64,000 bases of DNA from Acanthococcus lagerstroemiae (GCA_031841125.1 CM063108.1:68172344-68236343); one strand, 5' to 3'. Counted from the first letter of the stretch, positions 22,949 to 36,692 are shown. Numbers and translations are program-made. Notes: generated by a model from the sequence alone, not told the origin.

Positions 22949-25768
22949 GTGTGGCTGCTATTCAAGTGGTGAGAGTACAGTATGTTGAATGCATGTTACC
23001 TCTGTTCAAGGTTTCGCTTGGTAATTTGACGTGAAAAAGGAATGTATGAAGCGAGAACGCGTCTCACGCCTTTTTCACCGAATCCACGTGTTCCACTGAT
23101 CAGTATGTAGATTCCCACGTTCAGGGAGCGGATTAGTCATATAAATTGCTGAGAGAAGATATGGACTGGTGTAGTGGTGGAAAGGAAATGAGAGAGATAA
23201 GGGAAAGTGGTGGCGGGGTAATGAATATGAAAAGTTGGACTGATGCGATGTCATTTACCCTGGTAGCTTTTTAGGTTCCAGTTTGCCTCCGCCTATGTTA
23301 GATTTATTCAAATAAACTCAAATTACAAGGGAAACACTATTGGTGAATGAGCGACATGGAAGCTGTAGTCAATGATGAGTAAAGAATGAAACGGTTAACG
23401 ACTAAAAATTCATAGTACCTGTTCAAAATAAGCGCTTACGTTGTGCGGTAGAAATCTGTATAGACAGAGGGGATTTAGTGGATCTCTAGAGGAAGAAAGA
23501 GCTTGAAAGGTTCAATCTGTAAGATTATTTGGGTGTAGACAGTATGCCAGAGTATGCATGTTTGATATTTTTTGGATGGGTATTCCGACGCCACGCATCA
23601 AGATTACACAGCTGAATGTCTGAACTCGGAATAAGTTTACGTGAAGTACGATTAGTCTGCTTGAACCAATAAACAAGCCTCTACAGCAAATCATATTTCA
23701 GTATAAAAAAGCTATTAGATCCGATTTCCGATTTACAATAACTTATACTCGCAACCCTTATAATATGTCAGCCCACAAGTAAAATGGAAAAAAGGAAAAA
23801 AAAAAACAACTGCATTTCCGATAAAACGAAAAGGAGAGAAAAAATGAAAAACTGAAGACTAGCCAGCACTTTTTTTTTGTGAAACGGTCGAAAATAGCCT
23901 GGTACCTAGAGTTTTCGCGAAAAAGTGCTCGTAAATTAGAGTAAAACGAGCGCCAACGGCGGCGGACGTAAAGGTGGTGACGCTGCGGAGGGGACCGTAA
24001 ACCAGTAATAGAAAAACGCCCGGGCCTGGTCTAACGGAGTCAAGGAAATAATCGCATTAACGTTACAGAGTCGGAGGTCCCAGTACGGTCATAACAGACC
24101 AGCACCCCTCAGACCATATATCAACGATGCTCTTCTTCCTTTTTCGTTCATGAATTTTATATTACTTGGCGCGCGGGAAAGGAGGCTGCAATCGAATTAA
24201 AAAGTCATTACAACATTCGCTGCATAGATCTGCTCAATCCATTTAGCGTTTGCGCGCCAAACTATTCGCTAAAGTCCGCCTTTTTTCCTAGTAATTCGCC
24301 GAATAATCGCGATGCAGCGAGATTTACGAGATAGATTTTTCAGTAATATCGTATATATGCTCTATTCGTGTTTTCGAGGTTAGTGATGTACGTCAGTAAA
24401 TCGAATAATGAAGAATATTCCTCAAAGATTAGCGCGTTATGCGTCGAGACGTATTGGGAGACACAGATATACTTGAAAATTCGTGAGACGTTTCATTTGG
24501 TTTAAAAATTACCGTAGTATAATTACCAATACGTGATGAACCATAACCGTAGTTAACGAATACAACTCCGACTGACAAGAAAGGTTTCAAAAGGCTTCAG
24601 TCCTCAGAGGACACTGTTGGAAATGCGAGCAAACCCATGCCTCTTTTTCGACCCACCAGAATGCAGAATACAAAAAGCAGACTCGAGGACGAACGCTGGG
24701 GGAGACATTTTTGTGACTTCGAAGTAGGTGGAGCGAAACACAATTTCGTCTCAAATTCCGTACGGCCAGGAATGATCGAAAGAACGACCTGATCGGAAGG
24801 AAAACCCGATCATTCTTACTAAATCGAATGTGAACTGAACAGGGGCCCTTTTTGCGGAGATGCTGATTTTCGAATTCTCCGTGTCCTACTTTATTAGGAA
24901 ACCGCTATATGTAACAACATATGATATTCAGCAAAATTGGCGCCAATAAATGACTACAAACGCATTGGTAGGAAAGCGTCATGTACATAATAGTCAATAA
25001 TGAAACCAAGCATACATTACATTATATCATAGAGTGAAAAGCGAGTGACTCCATCCAGGATAATACACCTCAGAAATTAGCAAATTACACATTTTGGTTG
25101 CATTATGAGCAGGGAGAGACTTTTTCGCAACTACATTAGCTTCAATCACAAGAATGGACAATAACTAATCATACAAGTTAGGAATTGTATTGTTTCATAA
25201 GTTGTATTAATGTGTGGTAACTAGCAAAGTAGAAGAGTAAATGCATAAAATTCACCAATATTATCATGGGAAAACAGCTACTGATAAACCACGACACGTC
25301 CCACCACACTAATTTTCCCATTGCTCTTAAAAGCCTTTATAATAACATATTTTTCAGTTAAATCAGTCTGAAAGGAATACTTGAGCTTGAAAACTTTGCG
25401 GTCGTTTTTTCCAAAATCATCATTGCTCACAGAGGCCCTTTTGACAGATAACTCCCCATATATTTCTCAATAAATTGGTTTGGCTTCACTTTCATTTCGA
25501 TGTGACAGCGCACAGTTTTTCAATCTTGCGTCATCTGTTCTCCTACCATTTAACAGGTTACAGTATTTTTCACAAAATATAACCATTTAACCTACTTACC
25601 TTCAATGTTTTCATTCATTTACACAGCAAGTTGAAAAAGAAATTCAAATATTGCAAATTTTCACGAATTACATAACCCGGCATTTCCGTCATCAAATAAC
25701 GAGAATCTTATCTTAAACCACAGGACCACACATCCACAAGTACTAGAACGACATGAGACATGAGTGTT
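22949..25768. other. 2.8 kb with no recognisable feature
   Basis: I find no coding frame with family resemblance, no element ends and no satellite. GC-rich patches occur near 23950-24060. Confidence 0.5.
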
Positions 25769-25873
25769 GACATACGCCATTTTCTATCCAGTTCAGTTCC
25801 GAGAAAAGAAAATCGGCTGCCCGGGAACGACCACGTGGCCGGTTTTCAAGCTGGACAGAAAATGGCGTATGTC
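25769..25873. repeat. Inverted repeat (hairpin), 23-bp arms
   Basis: GACATACGCCATTTTCTATC (25769 on) pairs with its inverse ending GATGG-type GGCGTATGTC at 25873; the arms differ at one or two bases and enclose about 59 bp. It lies just left of the hAT element and may be a tiny foldback element or part of the target region. Confidence 0.6.
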
Positions 25874-26257
25874 TTCACTTGGGTGTCTATGACGGTACCA
25901 AGTGGAAGGAACGAAGCCCAGAGCATTGCTCAGCCGTATTATACGGCTTTGGCTTTCGGCTTAAACTTGCGATCTTCAAAAATACAGCTTCAGCTTTCGG
26001 CTTTTTTATGGCTGGCTTTCAGCTTTTTTAATTTTTTTCATTTTCTGCTCTGGAGCCATTATTTTGGCCCACAACTGGTTTACTGATAGGCACTAAAACT
26101 TAAGAGTTCCCGAAGTTGGTAGCCCTGCGTACTGAAAACGTGATCATGTACAATTTTCCATAAGATTACGGTAAACTTCAAGCGTCTTTAAATCAATTGG
26201 AAATTGATTTTAAGAAAAATCTCGTCCTACGTTTTATTGTATTATTACTAAACAATA

Positions 26258-26262
26258 GAATT
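26258..26262. other. BEL target-site duplication, left (GAATT)
   Basis: GAATT immediately before the first LTR is matched by GAATT immediately after the last LTR (36693-36697). The two outermost LTRs therefore mark a single original insertion. The GAATT before the middle LTR (31071-31075) is part of the duplicated flank. Confidence 0.85.
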
Positions 26263-26469
26263 TGTTACGCTAATATTTTCTGTACCGATAAGATATTATC
26301 TTGATTTGCAGGTAGCCGCACGCACCGTGCTCTCGGTGTACGTTTTAGTTTTAGTTGTATCGTTTCACACGCCTTAGCGTTAACATTTTTTTTTCCGTTT
26401 TATTCTGTCGAATATACGAGTACTTAGTTCTGATCGAAAAGTTTGTCTTTTGTTAATTATCGAAAAACA
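26263..26469 (+). repeat. BEL/Pao 5' LTR, unit A
   Basis: 207 bp, TGTTACGC...AAAAACA. It differs from the other two LTRs mainly by a longer T-run near 26388. It is followed after one base by the primer-binding site TGGTCCTCCGGGCCGGATG. Confidence 0.9.
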
Positions 26470-26597
26470 ATGGTCCTCCGGGCCGGATGCCAAAGTTGGA
26501 TCTGGCGACTATGAAATACGTACTCGCGAACTAAATCGTGTTGTGTGTGTTGTGAAATTCGCTCAAAGTTCGAACGGTAAATCGTGAAATTGTGGCC

Positions 26598-29500
26598 ATG
26601 TCTGAAACGGTATCGATCACGTCACTGAATCGCACTAAGCGATCCGTCATTCGCGCATTGCGAACCGCAAATAGAACCATCGCGGCCACTTTAGCCGAGA
26701 ACCCATCGTCGGAAAGCGTCCATAAAGCGAAGGCGCTGCTGGATAACTACAAGGAGAACCTGCAACTCCTTCGAAGCACCACTGACGAGATCCTCGAGAA
26801 TACAGACTTTGAGGGAAAGACACAACAACAAATCGAGGCTGTTGAGGATGCGCTTACGGACGAGTGCATCGGATACGAAACCACGTTCGCCGAGTTCAAA
26901 GGTAAATTAGGTGTGGCAGTCGAAAACTTAAAGAAGGGTCAACAGCCTGGGACATCTCGTCTTTCGTTGAATGCATCGCTCATGGACGACGGAACAATCG
27001 CAAATCCGTTAGTCAAATTACCAGACATTCTGGTACCAAAATTCGACGGCTGTTTGAAGAACTTCACTGAATGGCATTCCTTGTTCGAGGCTATGATTGA
27101 CAGAAATGACAATTTGAAGCCAGTGCAGAAGCTGTACTACCTGAAACAGTCAATGACAGCCGAGGCGAAGAATTTGTTACGTGATTTTCCTTTGGAGGAA
27201 GGTATGTACGAAAACGCTTATAAATTCGTGTCCGATCGGTTCTTTAACAAAAGAGCTATAATCGCAGAGCACTTTCGAGAAATCGTGTCGTTACCCGTAA
27301 TAACAAACTCTACTCTTCGCGAAGCGCTCGATAAGGTCCAGGCAAACGTCCGTGGGTTACGTGTATGTCAGCTGGACGTCGAAAAAATGTCACCTTTGAT
27401 CACGTATTTAATTGTCACCAAGCTGCCAGAACGAATTCGACAGGATTGGGAGAATTCAAATCTGGACTATTCCACATATCCATCGTTTGAAAAACTCAAC
27501 ACATTCTTACAAAATCGCTGTTTTGTGTACGAAAGTATGCAAGGTGAGTCCACCACAAAGCCAAGCAGGTCCACTACGAATACAAAACCGAGTTCTGCTG
27601 CTACAAACGCGGATAAAACCGAAAAGGGCGAGAGGAAAACGACCTTGACTACAGTGGCCAAAGCGCAAACGTCTGTAAAGAAAATTGAATGTCCGTTCTG
27701 CAAGGAGGGACATTTTCCTAGTGGATGCTCTTCGTTTACAGGAAAAACGTTTGAAGAACGTTTCGCGCTAGTGAAAGAGAAACGGCTGTGCCAGAATTGT
27801 TTGAGGAAAGGCCATGAAGTAGCAGCGTGCTACGCTTCGCGTTGTCGTAAATGCGGCAAACAACATCACACACTGTTGCATCGTGATAATCCCACAGCAT
27901 CAGGCGGGTTCAAGGATGAGTCCACAACAAAAACCAATGCAGAAAACCAAACCACAGATCAGCCTAAAACATCGCTAACACTCGCTACCTGCACAAATTG
28001 CATAGTTTTGTTGCCCACCGCTGTCGTCAGTGTCCAGGTGGGCAACAAAACTGTACACGCTCGAGTCTTACTCGACACCTGTTCGCAAGCAAACTTGGTC
28101 GCCACAAGTTTCATCCAGAAACATCACCTGTCGCTTGAACGATCTGACACAACCATAGCGGGAATAGCTGCTGGCGGGTACAAGTCGCACGCCAGTGCAA
28201 ATCTGAAAATTGCCTCCCGTCTTCGAGAATATTCGATCAATGTTCAAGCTGAAGTTGTTGATCGCATACCATACCAAACTGCGTTGAATGTCATTCATGT
28301 GTTAGCAAGAATGGCGAACCTCCCACTCGCCGAAATACCACTAGGATCGTCAAACGTTGACATTTTGATAGGAGGTGAGTTTGCAAATCGTATACTGTTG
28401 GGAAACAAAAAGTTTGTCGACAACTTGTGTTTTGAAGAGACGCAATTTGGTTGGGTAGCTCAAGGTCCATTGCACGAGACCATCACAAACACTCATCCGT
28501 GCTGCCACCTAACTGTGAAAACTGACAACGATCTCGTAAGATTTTGGGAGCTTGAGGAGGTAAATGCGCCAATCCGATCTCTTGCCGAGCACGAAATTTG
28601 CGAAGCGCATTTTGAAAAAACGTTTATTCGTCTACCCGATGGCAGGTTTCAAGTTCGCTTACCATTGAAGCAAGGCATCCCCGCCATAGCCGATACATAT
28701 TCGATAGCCAAGCAAGCGTTATGGCGGACAGAACGTAAGTATGATGCGGCCACGCGGCAAAACTACATCAACTTTATGGTTGAATATCGCGACCTTCGAC
28801 ACATGCGGAAAGTAGAGCCACGTACTGGCGTTATTACATACCGCATTTGCCGGTATTTCGCCCAGATAGCACAACAACAAAGCTTAGGGTAGTCTTTAAC
28901 GCATCTGCAAAGAATAAAACCGGCGTGTCTCTAAACGAAGCTTTGATGAATGGCCCCATGGTACAGCCAGAATTATTTGACACACTGCTACGTTTTCGAC
29001 TCCACAACATCGCCTTTGCGGCTGATATATCAAAGATGTATAGACAAATCAATGTACATCCCGATGATTGTCATCTGCAGTCGATACTTTGGCGCGACGA
29101 GCTGACAGCACCCATTGACACCTACGAGCTAACAACACTTACTTATGGTACAACGCCAGCAGCCTTTATCGCGACTAAATGCCTGCAAACAATTGCTGTA
29201 CAAAGCAGAACCGAGCACCCCGAAGCTGCTGAGGCCATCCTTAACGACTTTTACATGGACGATTTGTTATCTGGAGCAGAAACAGAGCGCAAGGCCATTG
29301 AAAAACAAACCGCGATCCATACACTGTTGAATCAAGCGAAATTTCCATTGTGGAAGTACATATCAAACTCCTCTGAATTCTTAAACGCAATTCAACCAGC
29401 ATTCCGAGAAGAATTACGCCAGCTGGACTTCGCAGGGGCAGAGGAAGCCAAAGTATTAGGGTTGAGGTGGAGCCCTAAAAATGACGAATTCAGAGTCAAA

Positions 29501-30932
29501 GTTGAGCTACAAGATGTCAAGAACGAGAAATTGACCAAGCGAAGGGTGTCATCCCTAATAGCCAAGATATTCGATCCTATACTTTCGAAGTGCAAGTCAA
29601 AGACTTGACTTAGTAGGATTCTGTGACGCCAGCAACAGGGCATACGGAGCTGTAATCTACGCGCGAACAAAAGGTCATTCCATGCTTGTGTGTTCAAAGA
29701 CCCGCGTTGCCCCGCTTAAACCAATGACCATTCCGCGCCTGGAATTGCTGGGAGCCGTCCTACTAGCCCAATTGTTGAAACGAGTTTGCAACACTCTTAA
29801 CCAGGATGTAAAAACAGCACATGCTTTCTGCGATTCCACCATAGTGCTGGCATGGTTAAGAGGACCTAGCGCAAAGTATGATGTCTTTGTGCGAAACCGA
29901 ATTGACGTAGTCACGGCCATCATAGAACATCACCAGTGGAAATATGTCAGCTCCAAACAAAACCCTGCGGATCTAGTCACTCGCGGGACTTCTCCTGGGG
30001 TGCTAAGCAGCGGACCAAGGTGGATACACGGGCCAGACTGGCTTAGAGAAGATAGTTTTCCGAGCGAGGAAATGGAAGACCCAGTGGAGATTCCAGAACT
30101 CAAACAAACAAAATCGTGCCACACCTTAGTGGTAGAGGAATCACACAACGAGGAGTTTTTGGAGCGGTTCTCAAACTTCGAGAAACTGTTACGCATAGCT
30201 GGATACATACTTCGGTTTACAAAACGTCCACTTTGCCCTTCGCCATTTACCACCAACGCTAAAACCAGCTTCGTGTGTCGTCTGTCGCAGAGGGTTTTCT
30301 TTCAGACGGCCATCGCAAAATTGCAGAACGGCGCAGCACTTGAAGTATCTGATCCCTTATCAGCGCTAAACCCGTTTTTAGACCCTAACGGCCTTTTACG
30401 TGTTGGTGGTCGACTCACCAATGCGGAATTGTCTAATGATAAGAAACATCCAATTGTTTTGCATCGCAAATCGCACCTCGCACGTCTCCTTATACGCCAT
30501 ACCCATGAGAAATATTTTCACGCAACCATAGCATTCGTTGTCGCTCAAATCCAAGCACGATATTGGGTGCATGGTGGATTACCTCGGCTTGTCAAGCGGG
30601 CCATATATGAATGCGTCTGGTGTGCCCGCATGAAGCGAGAAACAATCAAGCAACTCATGGGCGAATTACCTCGTGATCGTACACGAATTTCCCGACCATT
30701 TGCTTATGTTGGAATTGACTTTGCTGGCCACTTTCTGGTGAAATGTACAAACCATCGGTCCACAAAACATTTGAAACACTATGCAGCGTTCTTTGTCTGC
30801 ATGGCGACACGAGCGACACACATCGAATTAGTGTCGGATTTGACAACATCCGCATTCCTTGCCGCCTTCCAGCGATTCGCAGCCAGGCGAGGAATACCAA
30901 ATACAATCTGGACGGACAACGGGACGAATTTC
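26598..30932 (+). pseudogene. BEL/Pao gag-pol, unit A, frameshifted and 3'-truncated
   Basis: The ATG at 26598 opens a gag with the core motif PKFDGCLKNFTEWHSLFEAM, then three Cys/His knuckles (CPFCKEGHFPSGC, CQNCLRKGHEVAAC, CRKCGKQHH), a protease-like segment RVLLDTCSQANLV, and the BEL pol linker. A one-base loss in a G-run near 28828 shifts the frame; RT continues from 28847 with ADISKMYRQINVHPDD and catalytic YMDD. After IFDPI (29580) a segment is missing relative to complete BEL pol. Reading resumes in another frame at GFCDASNRAYGAV (RNase H-like), then the integrase zinc region and first catalytic Asp (GIDFAG). The copy ends at the duplication junction just after the second catalytic Asp (WTDNGTNF), so the catalytic Glu is absent. 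Confidence 0.9.
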
Positions 30933-33900
30933 AGCCCTGCGTACTGAAAACGTGATCATGTACAATTTTCCATAAGATTACGGTAAACTTCAAGCGTCTT
31001 TAAATCAATTGGAAATTGATTTTAAGAAAAATCTCGTTCCTACGTTTTATTGTATTATTACTAAACAATAGAATTTGTTACGCTAATATTTTCTGTACCG
31101 ATAAGATATTATCTTGATTTGCAGGTAGCCGCACGCACCGTGCTCTCGGTGTACGTTTTAGTTTTAGTTGTATCGTTTCACACGCCTTAGCGTTAACATT
31201 TTTCCGTTTTATTCTGTCGAATATACGAGTACTTAGTTCTGATCGAAAAGTTTGTCTTTTGTTAATTATCGAAAAACAATGGTCCTCCGGGCCAGATGCC
31301 AAAGTTGGATCTGGCGACTATGAAATACGTACTCGCGAACTAAATCGTGTTGTGTGTGTTGTGAAATTCGCTCAAAGTTCGAACGGTAAATCGTGAAATC
31401 GTGGCCATGTCTGAAACGGTATCGATCACGTCACTGAATCGCACTAAGCGATCCGTCATTCGCGCGTTGCGAACCGCAAATCGAACCATCGCGGCCACTT
31501 TAGCCGAGAACCCATCGTCGGAAAGCGTCCATAAAGCGAAGGCGCTGCTGGATAATTACAAGGAGAACCTGCAACTCCTTCGAAGCACCACTGACGAGAT
31601 CCTCGAGAATACAGACTTTGAGGGAAAGACACAACAACAAATCGAGGCTGTTGAGGATGCGCTTACGGACGAGTGCATCGGATACGAAACCACGTTCGCC
31701 GAGTTCAAAGGTAAATTAGGCGTGGCAGTCGAAAACTTAAAGAAGGGTCAACAGCCTGGGACATCTCGTCTTTCGTTGAATGCATCGCTCATGGACGACG
31801 GAACAATCGCAAATCCGTTAGTCAAATTACCAGACATTCCGGTACCAAAATTCGACGGCTGTTTGAAGAACTTCACTGAATGGCATTCCTTGTTCGAGGC
31901 TATGATCGACAGAAATGACAATTTGAAGCCAGTGCAGAAGCTGTACTACCTGAAACAGTCAATGACAGCCGAGGCGAAGAATTTGTTACGTGATTTTCCT
32001 TTGGAGGAAGGTATGTACGAAAACGCTTATAAATTCGTGTCCGATCGGTTCTTTAACAAAAGAGCTATAATCGCAGAGCACTTTCGAGAAATCGTGTCGT
32101 TACCCGTAATAACAAACTCTACTCTTCGCGAAGCGCTCGATAAGGTCCAGGCAAACGTCCGTGGGTTACGTGTATGTCAGCTGGACGTCGAAAAAATGTC
32201 ACCTTTGATCACGTATTTAATTGTCACCAAGCTGCCAGAACGAATTCGACAGGATTGGGAGAATTCAAATCTGGACTATTCCACATATCCATCGTTTGAA
32301 AAACTCAACACATTCTTACAAAATCGCTGTTTTGTGTACGAAAGTATGCAAGGTGAGTCCACCACAAAGCCAAGCAGGTCCACTACGAATACAAAACCGA
32401 GTTCTGCTGCTACAAACGCAGATAAAACCGAAAAGGGCGAAAGGAAAACGACCTTGACTACAGTGGCCAAAGCGCAAACGTCTGTAAAGAAAATTGAATG
32501 TCCGTTCTGCAAGGAGGGACATTTTCCTAGTGGATGCTCTTCGTTTACAGGAAAAACGTTTGAAGAACGTTTCGCGCTAGTGAAAGAGAAACGGCTGTGC
32601 CAGAATTGTTTGAGGAAAGGCCATGAAGTAGCAGCGTGCTACGCTTCGCGTTGTCGTAAATGCGGCAAACAACATCACACACTGTTGCATCGTGATAATC
32701 CCATAGCATCAAGCGGGTTCAAGGATGAATCCACAACAAAAACCAATGCAGAAAACCAAACCACAGATCAGCCTAAAACATCGCTAACACTCGCTACCTG
32801 CACAAATTGCATAGTTTTGTTGCCCACCGCTGTCGTCAGTGTCCAGGTGGGCAACAAAACTGTACACGCTCGAGTCTTACTCGACACCTGTTCGCAAGCA
32901 AACTTGGTCGCCACAAGTTTCATCCAGAAACATCACCTGTCGCTTGAACGATCTGACACAACCATAGCGGGAATAGCTGCTGGCGGGTACAAGTCGCACG
33001 CCAGTGCAAATCTGAAAATTGCCTCCCGTCTTCGAGAATATTCGATCAATGTTCAAGCTGAAGTTGTTGATCGCATACCATACCAAACTGCGTTGAATGT
33101 CATTCATGTGTTAGCAAGAATGGCGAACCTCCCACTCGCCGAAATACCACTAGGATCGTCAAACGTTGACATTTTGATAGGAGGTGAGTTTGCAAATCGT
33201 ATACTGTTGGGAAACAAAAAGTTTGTCGACAACTTGTGTTTTGAAGAGACGCAATTTGGTTGGGTGGCTCAAGGTCCATTGCGCGAGACCATCACAAACA
33301 CTCATCCGTGCTGCCACCTAACTGTGAAAACTGACAACGATCTCGTAAGATTTTGGGAGCTTGAGGAGGTAAATGCGCCAATCCGATCTCTTGCCGAGCA
33401 CGAAATTTGCGAAGCGCATTTTGAAAAAACGTTTATTCGTCTACCCGATGGCAGGTTTCAAGTTCGCTTACCATTGAAGCAAGGCATCCCCGCCATAGCC
33501 GATACATATTCGATAGCCAAGCAAGCGTTATGGCGGACAGAACGTAAGTACGATGCGGCCACGCGGCAAAACTACATCAACTTTATGGTTGAATATCGCG
33601 ACCTTCGACACATGCGGAAAGTAGAGCCACGTACTGGGCGTTATTACATACCGCATTTGCCGGTATTTCGCCCAGATAGCACAACAACAAAGCTTAGGGT
33701 AGTCTTTAACGCATCTGCAAAGAATAAAACCGGCGTGTCTCTAAACGAAGCTTTGATGAATGGCCCCATGGTACAGCCAGAATTATTTGACACATTGCTA
33801 CGTTTTCGACTCCACAACATCGCCTTTGCGGCTGATATATCAAAGATGTATAGACAAATCAATGTACATCCCGATGATTGTCATCTGCAGTCGATACTTT

Positions 33901-35740
33901 GGCGCGACGAGCTGACAGCACCCATTGACACCTACGAGCTAACAACACTTACTTATGGTACAACGCCAGCAGCCTTTATCGCGACTAAATGCCTGCAAAC
34001 AATTGCTGTACAAAGCAGAACCGAGCACCCCGAAGCTGCTGAGGCCATCCTTAACGACTTTTACATGGACGATTTGTTATCTGGAGCAGAAACAGAGCGC
34101 AAGGCCATTGAAAAACAAACCGCGATCCATACACTGTTGAATCAAGCGAAATTTCCATTGCGGAAGTACATATCAAACTCCTCTGAATTCTTAAACGCAA
34201 TTCAACCAGCATTCCGAGAAGAATTACGCCAGCTGGACTTCGCAGGGGCAGAGGAAGCCAAAGTATTAGGGTTGAGGTGGAGCCCTAAAAATGACGAATT
34301 CAGAGTCAAAGTTGAGCTACAAGATGTCAAGAACGAAAATTGACCAAGCGAAGGGTGTCATCCCTAATAGCCAAGATATTCGATCCTATACTTTCGAAGT
34401 GCAAGTCAAAGACTTGACTTAGTAGGATTCTGTGACGCCAGCAACAGGGCATACGGAGCTGTAATCTACGCGCGAACAAAAGGTCATTCCATGCTTGTGT
34501 GTTCAAAGACCCGCGTTGCCCCGCTTAAACCAATGACCATTCCGCGCCTGGAATTGCTGGGAGCCGTCCTACTAGCCCAATTGTTGAAACGAGTTTGCAA
34601 CACTCTTAACCAGGATGTAAAAACAGCACATGCTTTCTGCGATTCCACCATAGTGCTGGCATGGTTAAGAGGACCTAGCGCAAAGTATGATGTCTTTGTG
34701 CGAAACCGAATTGACGTAGTCACGGCCATCATAGAACATCACCAGTGGAAATATGTCAGCTCCAAACAAAACCCTGCGGATCTAGTCACTCGCGGGACTT
34801 CTCCTGGGGTGCTAAGCAGCGGACCAAGGTGGATACACGGGCCAGACTGGCTTAGAGAAGATAGTTTTCCGAGCGAGGAAATGGAAGACCCAGTGGAGAT
34901 TCCAGAACTTAAACAAACAAAATCGTGCCACACCTTAGTGGTAGAGGAATCACACAACGAGGAGTTTTTGGAGCGGTTCTCAAACTTCGAGAAACTGTTA
35001 CGCATAGCTGGATACATACTTCGGTTTACAAAACGTCCACTTTGCCCTTTGCCATTTACCACCAACGCTAAAACCAGCTTCGTGTGTCGTCTGTCGCAGA
35101 GGGTTTTCTTTCAGACGGCCATCGCAAAATTGCAGAACGGCGCAGCACTTGAAGTATCTGATCCCTTATCAGCGCTAAACCCGTTTTTAGACCCTAACGG
35201 CCTTTTACGTGTTGGTGGTCGACTTACCAATGCGGAATTGTCTAATGATAAGAAACATCCAATTGTTTTGCATCGCAAATCGCACTCGCACGTCTCCTTA
35301 TACGCCATACCCATGAGAAATATTTTCACGCAACCATAGCATTCGTTGTCGCTCAAATCCAAGCACGATATTGGGTGCATGGTGGATTACCTCGGCTTGT
35401 CAAGCGGGCCATATATGAATGCGTCTGGTGTGCCCGCATGAAGCGAGAAACAATCAAGCAACTCATGGGCGAATTACCTCGTGATCGTACACGAATTTCC
35501 CGACCATTTGCTTATGTTGGAATTGACTTTGCTGGCCACTTTCTGGTGAAATGTACAAACCATCGGTCCACAAAACATTTGAAACACTATGCAGCGTTCT
35601 TTGTCTGCATGGCGACACGAGCGACACACATCGAATTAGTGTCGGATTTGACAACATCCGCATTCCTTGCCGCCTTCCAGCGATTCGCAGCCAGGCGAGG
35701 AATACCAAATACAATCTGGACGGACAACGGGACGAATTTC
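30933..35740. repeat. Tandem duplication 1, unit B
   Basis: This unit is nearly identical to 26121-30932 but 4808 bp long. After GACGAATTTC it continues into the rest of the integrase and the 3' LTR. Differences are a scatter of substitutions plus single-base indels, some of them frameshifting. Confidence 0.9.
31076..31278 (+). repeat. BEL/Pao 5' LTR, unit B
   Basis: 203 bp, TG...CA, nearly identical to the 3' LTR at 36490. It is followed by the same primer-binding site. Its left flank is duplicated hAT sequence, not a second target site. Confidence 0.9.
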
Positions 35741-36382
35741 GTCGGTGCCGATAACGTGTTTAAAACGCACTGTCAAGACCTAGGGATCGCCTGGAAATTT
35801 ATACCTCCACGGTCGCCGCACCACGGTGGCCTATGGGAAGCGGCGGTCAAGTCCGGCAAGAAACACCTGAAGGCTGCTACACGAAATGAAATCGTGAATG
35901 CCGAGGAACTTCAGACCATCCTCGCGCAGGTTGAGGCCATACTGAATTCGCGGCCATTGTACCGCAAAAACACAACAATGGACCCGGCGCTTATCGATGT
36001 GTTAACGCCGGCACATTTCCTGATTGGTGCTAGTCTATTGCACAGTGCACAACCAGAGACATTCAACGTTTCCTTGGCTGAAAGGTTGCGCCACTATCAA
36101 AAGGTGATCAGATCATTTTGGCGAACATGGAGCACTGCCTATTTGAGTCAGCTTCAGGCCCGCACAAAATGGAAAACTCCTAGGCCATCAATACGAATCG
36201 GCGACATAGTTCTTATTCGTGAGGAATCGACCGCACCATCAAGGTGGCCGTTGGCAATCGTCGAAGAAATCTGCCCGGACAAATCTGGTAATGTCCGCGT
36301 AGCTGTAGTACGTACCGCCGACTCCACGTTCGTTCGCGCCGTTCAAAAATTAGTTCAGCTTCCAGTGGAAGCGGCTAAATAA
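31407..36382 (+). pseudogene. BEL/Pao gag-pol, unit B, frameshifted but reaching the stop
   Basis: The ATG at 31407 starts a frame that stays open through gag (core near residue 144, knuckles about 364-430), protease (about residue 491), linker and RT with YMDD (about residue 885), to 34343. A one-base loss at about 34337 breaks it there. Like unit A it lacks the segment between IFDPI and GFCDAS. The RNase H-like part reads from 34491, and a second one-base loss near 35286 breaks the integrase zinc region. The rest is open from 35375 to a TAA at 36380-36382 with all three acidic integrase residues (GIDFAG, WTDNGTNFVG, HHGGLWEAAVK). It cannot make a full-length polyprotein as sequenced. Confidence 0.9.
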
Positions 36383-36479
36383 TTAGTCATATATTACATG
36401 TTAGTGGCAACTTTCTCAGTTTGTATGTACTTTAATGATTTAAGTTGATCTTTACTGATTTTGAAGACTGTCGTCTTCC

Positions 36480-36489
36480 GGGGGGAGCA
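36480..36489 (+). other. Polypurine tract (GGGGGGAGCA)
   Basis: A G-rich run ends directly at the first base of the 3' LTR, as expected for plus-strand priming of an LTR element. Confidence 0.6.
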
Positions 36490-36692
36490 TGTTACGCTAA
36501 TATTTTCTGTACCGATAAGATATTATCTTGATTTGCAGGTAGCCGCACGCACCGTGCTCTCGGTGTACGTTTTAGTTTTAGTTGTATCGTTTCACACGCC
36601 TTAGCGTTAACATTTTTCCGTTTTATTCTGTCGAATATACGAGTACTTAGTTCTGATCGAAAAGTTTGTCTTTTGTTAATTATCGAAAAACA
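36490..36692 (+). repeat. BEL/Pao 3' LTR
   Basis: 203 bp, TGTTACGC...AAAAACA, nearly identical to the LTR at 31076. It is followed by GAATT (36693-36697), the right target duplication. Confidence 0.92.

Larger units (their letters stand above)
26121..30932. repeat. Tandem duplication 1, unit A
   Basis: The unit runs from AGCCCTGCGTACTGAAAACG in the hAT left arm, through the BEL 5' LTR, gag and pol, to GACGAATTTC in the integrase domain. There the sequence jumps back to AGCCCTGCG. Unit length is 4812 bp. The junction at 30932/30933 shows no convincing microhomology. Confidence 0.9.
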
